A stretch of DNA of 64,000 bases, taken from NCBI GenBank assembly GCA_037013685.1, contig CM072908.1, positions 3,175,001 through 3,239,000 of the forward strand, given 5' to 3'. The stretch comes from Acridotheres tristis. Lineage: Eukaryota; Chordata; Aves; Passeriformes; Sturnidae. A program made the translations under genes and the position numbers. Positions 55,780 through 64,000 of this stretch are shown here, in pieces (position 1 is the stretch's first letter; the number at the start of each line of letters is the position of its first letter). Below the pieces are notes generated by a model. It was not told the DNA's origin and did not search any database. It was given only the letters and a program-made list of their open reading frames with translations.

Positions 55780-58030
55780 CGCTCTGCCTCTGTGCGAAAT
55801 ATGTGGAGCTGCACAAGTTCCAGCGCAGTCTGTGCCCCGCTGGAAACTCTGCTCGTAGCGCTCGGAGGAGGCTCGGGCGAGCAGCGGCGCCCGCTCCGCT
55901 TCCCTCGCGTGTTTTCCACGGGAGTCCCCCGGGGAACCTGGGGCCGCTCAGAGCCGGGCGTGGGGAGGGGGGATCCCCCCCAGGTGATGGGGGACAGCCC
56001 CCCCTGCAAACCCCGCGCCGGCTTCGGCTTCTCCCCGCGGCTGCCGAGGGGTCACGGGCGCTGCAGTTCCCACACGTGGGCTCCGGGGTTGATTTTGTCA
56101 TTCAAGTTCGTCATTTCGGAGCCTTTCCACCCGCCAAGGTCAGCGGGCAGCGCTGGTGCCGCCCCCCGGGATGGCCGCAGTCGCCCCTTCCCGGGGAGGA
56201 CACCCCCGTTCCAGGGGGGAACCCCCTCTCCAAACTCAGCCACTTTTCCTCACGAAGTCGCTTTTGTCGCCGGGTTTGTCCCCGAGCTCCGGCCGCCGCT
56301 CCTGTTTTGCGGCCGCCACGCAGCAGCCCCAGGCCCCGGCGTTTACCTTTGGTGTCGCGACATTTTCCATCGCGCTCCAGGAATGTCCCTCTGTCCCCAA
56401 AGCGTGTCCGTGTGTCCCCCGAACACCTCCCTGGGCTCTGCGGGCACCAGCGCTGCTCAGGGCCGGATGGGTCACTCTTTAGTCAACATTGTCACCCCAT
56501 CGTTGGGGCGTTTTTCGGGAAGTTCTTTAAATTAATCCAGGGATTTTATTTTACTCTATTTCATTTTTTCAATAAACATTCGTTTTAAGCGTCTCCGTTC
56601 AAATAATAACTTTTTTAAAAAGTCGTCACTTATTGTTTGGATTGTTAAAGTGAAGAATGATTCTCAGTGAGCTCTCTTGGCTGGAAAAGCGAAGTTCAAT
56701 GGTTAAATAAGGCAGAATATTTCACTTTTACTTTTATTTTCCTTTTCTTTTTTTCCCTTTTTTTCTTTTTCCTCGCCTCTCCTTCTCTTTCTTTTTGCTT
56801 CTTGAAAAGGCCCCGGATTTTTTACAGATGTGCCCCGGGCGGGTTCAGTGCGGGTTTTCACAGATGTGTCCCCGGTGGGTGCGATGCGGATCCGGCCGCG
56901 TTTGAGCGCGGGTGGGACCCTCCGCTCTCCCCCCGTGAGCTCTCAGCGAGCTCCTGCAGCTTAAGGGCTAAAAGATTTTCGGTGCCTGAGTATCTCAAGA
57001 GCTCGGGGAAGGGCTGGGAGCTCCGTGGCCGGGAGCGAGCCCTCCCCGGCGGCCGGAGCTGCGGCCGCGGCCCCGCGAACGCGCCTGGAAGCGCCTGCTC
57101 GGAGGCTGAGCCCTGATTAAAATCAGGTGTTTAATACAATACAAGGCCCAACGGTTTATGGGGTTTCAGCCGAGGATTTTTTAGGGATCACGGTTCAAAA
57201 CAGTAGTCCAGAGCTAAGGTTTCAATATCCCAGGAGTATTTATTTGCCAAACAGATTAAACACGGACACGAGTGTGGGATCCCGCTGTATTTTCCCCGGC
57301 GAGGTAGCGACGACTCCTCTCACCTCTCGGGACCTTCCCAGCTCGCTTTCCTGGGCGCTGCAGCCCCGGGAGCGGCTGCGGCTGCGGGGAAAGCCCGCAC
57401 GGCCCCGGAGCGCGGCCGCCGAGCCGTGCGAGGCAGCGGCACGCGGGGCTTTAAAAACACGCTGTGCTGCAGAATTTCATTTCATTGGACAATATTTTAA
57501 GCAGATGTGAGGCTCCGCTGGGAATTCGACAGTATTACCTGCCTGGGAAAGGGGGCGAACGCGTGTGCGTTGGGGTGGGAGCGGAATTCTCGGCGATTTC
57601 AGCCCCACTCACACCGGGAGAGCGGCAGGTACCGGGGCCAGCGGAGCTGAACCGGAGCCGGGAATGGCTCTCGCTCGTTTCGTGGCTCCCGGCCGGGCTG
57701 GGAGCTTTTAGAAATGGCTGTAAATCAAAAGATGAGGTTCGCTCAGGGTGCGGGGAGGCGCAGCAGCCCCGGGGGTGCCGGCGCCCAGGTGAGCGCTGCC
57801 CCCGCACCCTCCGGCTGTGCCCGCGGCTCCGGGGGCTCGGCCACCCGCAGCCCCGAAGGGGATCAGCGGGACGGGCAGCTCGGAGGCCACGCCGTGCCCC
57901 CGGCTCCACGGGCCTCGTCCTTCCGCGAGAAAAGAAAATCTGGGCGAGTGGGGAGAAGGCTCTGCAGCAGCCGGGGGGCTCGGTGCTGCTGGCAGAGAGA
58001 GGATGCAGAGCAGGGGAATAACACAGGAGT
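55780..58030. promoter_or_regulatory. PRDM16: CpG-island series within intron 1
   Basis: CpG-dense blocks at about 55780-56480, 56820-57120, 57290-57460 and 57560-58030, separated by AT-rich islets. This is the pattern of a Polycomb-regulated developmental locus. No exon supported. Confidence 0.6.
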
Positions 58031-58776
58031 TGGGCGCTGCACGCTGAAAGCGAATTCGTTTCCTTTCGAAATCCTTGAATTTCAGAGTACAAATACAACT
58101 CCGAGCTACACACGGCTGAGCAGGATCGCAGGCTCTTCAATAAATGCTCGTGCTGGCAAACGCTGGCTGATATTTCTGCAGCCCCGTTTGCTTTTCACTG
58201 TTAGGAATAGGACTGAGGCACACTTTGGGGCCGGAGTTTTCAGGCAGCGCTGGTGCATCCTCCGGGCAGGCTGGATTGGCAGGAAAATGGTTGTGAATCC
58301 AGCCCTGCCGTGCCCGGCACCGATTCCTCGTTTTCAGGCTTTACCTTCGAGGAGAGAACAGACTTCCCGTTTACTGATATTTTATTAGTTTGATTTTAAT
58401 TAAGGCTGATGAGACAGTGAAGGGAAAAGGAAGAGGAGCGAACGCAGATCTGGAGCCCAAGCGCCGGGAAGTGGCGTTTGTGCTCCCGCAGACGCTTCCA
58501 AAGCCGCAGAGCACGGAGGAGGGAAATTGATGGCGCTTTAGGACTTTTAGATTTTTCCCCATTTCCAAAACTCTCCCTCTGCCCTGTCCCTACGCGGATC
58601 TCCGGGCCCGGGGAGCGGAGGGAGGCAGCGAGCGGCCGCGCTGTGCCCGGCCCGGTCCCTGCCCTCGGTGACCGGGATGTCCCCAAAGCTCTCCCGAACT
58701 GCAGGTGCGGGGCCGGGGCCGCCACTGCCGGGCTCCCGCCGTGCCTGGGTCCCCCCCGTCCTGCCCCGGATCTGTT

Positions 58777-58848
58777 CAATTAGGCAATTAGAGATGCTGG
58801 GCAGGGAAGGGGGGCTTGATCCGCTAATTAAGGTGATGCGTAATTAGA
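58777..58848. promoter_or_regulatory. Homeodomain-type site cluster in intron 1
   Basis: Four (C/T)AATTA cores in about 70 bp: CAATTAGG (58777), CAATTAGA (58785), GCTAATTAAGG (58823) and GTAATTAGAG (58840). It directly follows a CpG block (58590-58770). Enhancer function is inferred. Confidence 0.45.
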
Positions 58849-59689
58849 GCTTCAAAAAAAAAAAAAAATCGCCCAGGATTTGAGATCACTTTACTCTTAA
58901 TTTTATTTTTTTTCCCCCCTAAATTCTACAAATATAATGTATCAATTCCCCCACTCGTCCCGCGTGGGTTATTTGGGAGAAAGCACAGAGGGAACAACTG
59001 CAGGGCACGTCCTCTCCCTGGCCTGGGCAGGAACTTGGCAAGCGGGGGCACCGAGCTGGGGCTTTGGCGAGGGGCACTGGCTGCTCTCAGCCGCAAGCAG
59101 CAGCTCCGAGGTGCCAAAGCGCTGCAGGGATCGGGGTTTGGGGTCTGGCCCTCGCTCCCGGCAGTGCTCGTGGGTGTCCGAGCAGCTCGGATGAGGAGCA
59201 TGTGATGTCCATCCACGCGTGGTCACAGCACGGGGCACTGGCGTGTCTGCGTGGAAATACAAGTTTATAAAGTGCGTCAGAGAGGTGCACGTTATCCCAA
59301 TTTCGCCGAATTCCCGATTTCACTGAATTCCCGTTTCCTGTAAAACCTCCGTGCCGGTGCAAGACGTGTCTGTGCAGAGGCGTTTGTCTGTCGGGCTGGC
59401 AGCGCACATACAAAGGTCTTACAACACGCAATAAAATCACAGCTACTGTATGGTCACGAACCAGAATGTTCTGTGCAGAAATCAGACTGAATCTGTATTT
59501 GAAGAAACTTCCTCGAACACCTAAACCTGTTTTATTTTTAGTCTTTACACTGGGACTGCTGTGTGAGTTCAGGGATAGCAAAGCAGGTCTTTAATGAGCT
59601 GGGGGGATAAAAATAAAACCAACATTTTCCTGCGATTAAAAATACCTGGGGAGGACACTGAGGTCGGGAAGGGCACAGAAATGCCCTTC

Positions 59690-60085
59690 TGGCCTTGTTC
59701 AGCCCCACGTTAGGGGGTCAGAGAGCCCCGAAAGCAGCAGGGCTGGGAAGAGGCGGCCGGGATGAAGCGCAGCGCACCTGGAGCGCGCACAATCCCAATC
59801 CCCGCTCCCTCGCAGGCAAAAGGCAAGGCAGGAGCTTGGATTTCACCCCACGGCAGCGCTGTCATTCATCGCTGCCGCTCTCTGCGGTGATACCCCGGCT
59901 CCTCGGGCGGTTCTGCCGGAATCCTCCGGCCCCGCTGCGCCGGGTTCCACCTGCCCGCCGGGCTGCGGGCTCCGATCCCGCAATCTGACGGGAATGCCAC
60001 GGGAATCTCCCGTGCCGCAGGGAAATCGCCTCGCCAGGCGCGGCTGCGCTCATTCGTGTTTGCAAAGCAGCCGGAGATTCTCGCA
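59690..60085. promoter_or_regulatory. Last CpG island of the domain
   Basis: CpG-dense up to about 60080, followed by AT-rich intron with TTATTATTGTGATTATGG motifs. No coding evidence. Confidence 0.55.
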
Positions 60086-61989
60086 AGGAAAGGCCCCGTT
60101 GAGTGAGAAGTGTTATTATTGTGATTATGGCTATGATTATTACGGCTTATGTGTTTTATAAAAGCTCTGTGCTATTTAATACGGTGCTTTAAAGACAAAG
60201 GCCTGAGAAGTTTGCAAACATGAAGGAGGTGAGGCTCAGGAGCCACCTGGATGGTGGGGAATGAGTTGTTATCCTCCGGCAGGGCTGGGGAAGGGAGGAG
60301 GTGTGTGCAGTGACTTGTGCAGGATCCCTGCCCGCTCCTGGTGACAGCACCAGGAGGAGAATCCACGTTTTTCAGAGCTGCTTTTGCCCTTCTAACTGTA
60401 AAATTTACATTCTCCCTGTTTATCATTATTTCCCCCCCACCTTCTTGTTACATTAAAACTTCTGCTGGGTGAAGTGGTTTAGTGGAAGAAAATCCTGCAT
60501 TTCCAACCCAATTCTGTGGCACAGGGCTGATGGCACCTGGGATTGTGCGTGCCCTCCTTGGGCCACGACAAGCTCAGGCTTTGTTTCCACAACTTGCTGC
60601 CTCTCCCCTATTACTGGAGGTGTTTATTTTTTTCCCCAGTTAGAGATTATTTAAATGACAAACTCGCGCGACTCCGAACGCTGACGGGAAACATCCAAAC
60701 CTTGGCTGAGTAATGATTTTCTCATGCCTGTTTCCCAAAAGATATCGTCCATCCCAGGGGGCTGAGAGCCCAGCACATCAATAAATGCATGTCCACAGTG
60801 TCTGTCTGCAGCTGGGGATGGACACATCCGAAGGGGATGTGCAAATACATTTGTTCCACTCTGGGTAACAGCCTGTTGATATGGCATCCCCCTCCAAAAC
60901 TCCTGCTGGGCTTTCTGATCTAAAATATACCTTTTTTTTTTAAATTTTTTTTTTTTTTCTGGTGGAATTTCAGGTCAGGGATGTTGGAGTGGGAAAGATC
61001 TACGAGCTTATTATTTCTTTTATTTTCCTAATGGATTTTCATGCATCAGTGCTAGCTCCTCACGGCTGTTTATTTTCATTTTTATTGCAGTTGGGTTTGC
61101 GTGGTGCAGTGTCCAAATCCGTAACGGAGTGTCCCTGTCCCGAGGAGGATTTTTTCCTCCTCTTCCTTCCCTGAGTGATGGCACCTTCTTTGCTCATAAA
61201 AATGAAATAAGACTTTCATCCCTGCACTAAGTGTGCATCATGCTTCTGAATGCTCATACCCTGAATAAGGAGATTTTTTTATCTTTGTGTTTGGTTTTTT
61301 TTTTCCTGTAATTGGGAAGAAATGTCCCTGCAGCACGGGATGTCTTGGTGGACAGGTTTGGAAAATGAACTCCTTTTCCATGGATTTAAGAGCTTCTCTG
61401 TGCAGAGGTGTGCATGACAGTAGAGGAAGAAAAGTTTCTCTTCAGAGGGTGGCTGAACTTCCATCATATGCTCTAAAAGAGGTGTTTTACCCAAATTTAT
61501 TAAAAAAAATAGTTAATAAGGTGGGGTTTTCTGTACCACTGAACCCACTTTTGTGCTGCAAACGAGGCCACTGGTCCTCTTGGGGAGACATTTGCCAGGT
61601 GAAAATGGACTGAGACAGCCAAATTATTTCCAGTAGGCCACAGAATAATGCTCCCATCACGGTAAATCTTGCTCTGCGCCGAGCTGGTGTGGAAAGACTT
61701 TGTCTTCTCTTCCCCATTCCCTTTTTTGTAATTATATTAGGGACAGGAGTGGGGCTGGCTGCACCACAGCCCTCCCCAAAGCAGGGGCTGCACAGGCACT
61801 GGGGGTGAAGTGTCAGCCCAAGAAAAACCAGGTGCTGATTTATTTTTGCCTCGATAGTTTTACATCTTTCAGGTGTTTTGCTTTAAGGTGCAGTTTGGGA
61901 GGTGGTGGGTTTTCGATTTTTTTTTAAAATTTTTTTATTTTTTTGGCTGCTCTGTTGTTCTTGGCTTGGGAACTCTCCCAGCAGAGCCC

Positions 61990-62640
61990 TGAGACACAAT
62001 GCCCTGGCCTCAGCTATTGGGATCAATTTAGCCATCATTACCAGATAACACTGTCAGCCCGTTTGAGATCCATATTTGTTTAATAGTTAATGTTCTGGAC
62101 AAAATACAGAGGGGTGGGGAGAATTCAAACTGCCCTGAATGCTCTGCTTATTTTATATCCACTATAACTATTTTTGTCCATGAAAATTGGCTTAATTATA
62201 TCAATGGAATGTTTCTTTTTCAATTCTGTAGGCAATTAGTCCATCTTGCTGGCTGCAATTTATTTTAATAAAAAAATAAACCAGTGGCGTGTTCAGTTCC
62301 TCATCCCCTGGGGACAAATGCGATTGGTGTGTTTAATTTCATTAACTACAATGCGGCCTACTGGAAAAATGTATAAAATCAGCTTTATACAGCTTAAACA
62401 CTGGCATTTGAAACAAATCATTACTGCATTAGCTGTCACCCTGGTAATTCTAGAATCCAAGACAAAAATATTATAGCTGTTTTTATAACCCTCTGCAAAT
62501 ACACTGTTAAAATAATTTGTAATCATTTTTTAAACATGGCCTGATGTTTTCAGTTAAAATATCTTATCACCACCAGAGAAGGTTGGCTATTCATTATCGC
62601 ATGGAGGCTTTATTGAATGATTCATGGGTTGCTTCCCCAG
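61990..62640. promoter_or_regulatory. Candidate conserved non-coding element in intron 1
   Basis: 650 bp of AT-rich, repeat-free, low-CpG sequence containing many ATTA/TTAAT cores (GTTTAATAGTTAATG, GGCAATTAGTCC, TTTAATTTCATTAACTACAA), a GGTAATTCTAG and a TTTATAACC. Its texture is that of vertebrate developmental enhancers. Conservation must be tested by alignment. Confidence 0.35.
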
Positions 62641-64000
62641 CAGAAAATCCCCTCCTGCCTGCCTGAAGCTCCCTGGTTTGGAGATGGACTCTCAGCACTC
62701 AGGATTTTTTTTGAGCTGAATTTGTGTTGCTCCGGTTGTATTTCCAGTTTTGGGAGGGCAAGTGCAAGGAGCAGCTTTACCAGCAGTGCACATGAGGAAT
62801 ATTCGAAAATTCAGCATCATTTCCACCACCACCTCCCCTCCTACAGCTTTTCTTTCCATGAGACCCAGAGGGGAACATCCCAAACCAGCTCTGAGTGTTC
62901 CTTTGGGCTCTGAGGTGGGAGGGAAGAGCTGAGACTGTGCCCATCCCACTCTGTGCTCCCAAAATCAGCCCTCAGCCCTGATTCTGTGAGGTTCAGGCCA
63001 GCACAGCCCATCTGAACCCAAATCCTCAACACACACATCCCAAACACACACTGGTTCACACGGGACCCCCCTCACTCCACCAGGGCATTTTTCAGATGCC
63101 ACAATCCGGCCACAAAACTGCTCTTGTCTATTTTAAAATGCATCTTTTCCCTGTGTAAGAGCACCCAGGGCTGGTTGAAGAGACGTGTAACCCTAAGGCT
63201 GGGCACAGCACCCGTGCCTGATCCTGAGCTTAAACTGGTAAACCTTAAACTGGTAAAAGTCAGGATTTCTTTTTTAAATGAGAGGCCAGATCCCCGACTC
63301 ATGTAAATCAGCATCAACATCAATGAACCTAATTTTCACCAGCTGAGGACACGGCCCCAGAGATTTGTGTGCATGTGCATAATAAAATGTACAAATATGG
63401 GTCTATAACTGCTTTAAGGGGGTTCACTTCCAGCGGCTGCAGATCAATATCTGGTGCAGAAATGCAGTTTGGCTCGGGTTGGTTTTTTCCCCTTAACTTA
63501 AGGAATGATCAATTCTATAACCTCAGCATTTTTTAGACAGATTGCTATTTTCTGAAGTGGCAAGGACTTCCTTTCCAGGGGAGTAATCCACAGAGGATGG
63601 GCCACACTGGACATGAGCCATCTGCTCCCTTGCACGCACTCAGCTTTATTTATTTCTTCTCCCTTCCCCTGCTGTCATAACCAGTAGTTCATTTTCTTTC
63701 CCTATCTTTAACTTTACAGCAGCGGCACCTTGTTGGAAGTGATAGCAATTTATTGTTTTATTGGTGTGGCAGGGATGGGAAAAAAAAAAAAATCAGCTTT
63801 ATTTCCTACTCAGTATGAAATCACTTCAAGGGGACTAAAGGAGCTCGGGGCAGTTTTTCTCCTGGGTCTGGAGGGCACAGGGTGCCCAGTGCCTGTGGAG
63901 GGTTGGGATTGGGATCACAGCTCTCTCTTGGGCTCTGTGGGGTGTCAGGAAAACTGCAGGATGAGGAGGGAAAAAAAAAGGAGATTTTTCCATCATTGCC

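Larger units (their letters stand above)
54742..64000 (+). other. PRDM16: PRDM16 intron 1 (5' part)
   Basis: From the donor to the window edge I see no second coding exon: nothing encodes the expected DGDVVNN-type continuation. In mammals this intron is very long. It begins CpG-rich (islands to about 60080) and becomes AT-rich with scattered homeodomain-type motifs. I recognise no CR1 or LTR copy in it. Open frames here (for example the 261-codon frame at 55803-56588) are composition artefacts. Confidence 0.75.

Overview
This window is vertebrate nuclear DNA, almost certainly from a bird. Truncated CR1 LINE copies occur throughout. Their reverse-complement form is recognisable by the block around 'GGTTTGGGTTGGAAGGGACC' and by the 'CATGGGCAGGGACACCTTCC' block. 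Solo retroviral LTRs of avian type, many GC- or purine-rich minisatellites and a broad set of CpG islands are also present. The CR1 plus LTR mix would suit a songbird or another neoavian, but I cannot name the species.

The one gene I can identify is PRDM16, on the + strand. Its first coding exon starts at the ATG at 54705 and encodes MRSKARARKLPKS-like residues. These match the N-terminus of PRDM16 (MRSKARARKLAKS in human) better than the paralogue MECOM (MRSKGRARKL). The exon ends at a splice donor at about 54741/54742. The rest of the window to 64000 is the start of a first intron, which is very long in other vertebrates.

Layout. 1-126 may be an exon of a minus-strand neighbour; TTC34 is a synteny-based guess. 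127-47100 is gene-free, repeat-laden flank: 12 CR1 fragments, two related solo LTRs (13143-13585 and 40095-40543), two further LTR-like elements (13872-14458 and about 15145-15860) and many tandem arrays, including an 8-bp array of about 1.87 kb at 21984-23847. 47100-60100 is a CpG-island chain around the PRDM16 promoter that carries no minisatellites or CR1, but does carry homopolymers, (ATT)n and AT-rich islets with homeodomain-type sites. 60100-64000 is AT-richer intron, with a candidate conserved non-coding block near 61990-62640.

Most long open frames here follow from GC-rich composition or from tandem repeats and are not genes. I saw no convincing new protein system. The most unusual structures are the repeats (the two-state 8-bp array, and an array whose units look like 3' splice sites) and the regulatory architecture at PRDM16 exon 1, including upstream ATGs that overlap the start codon.
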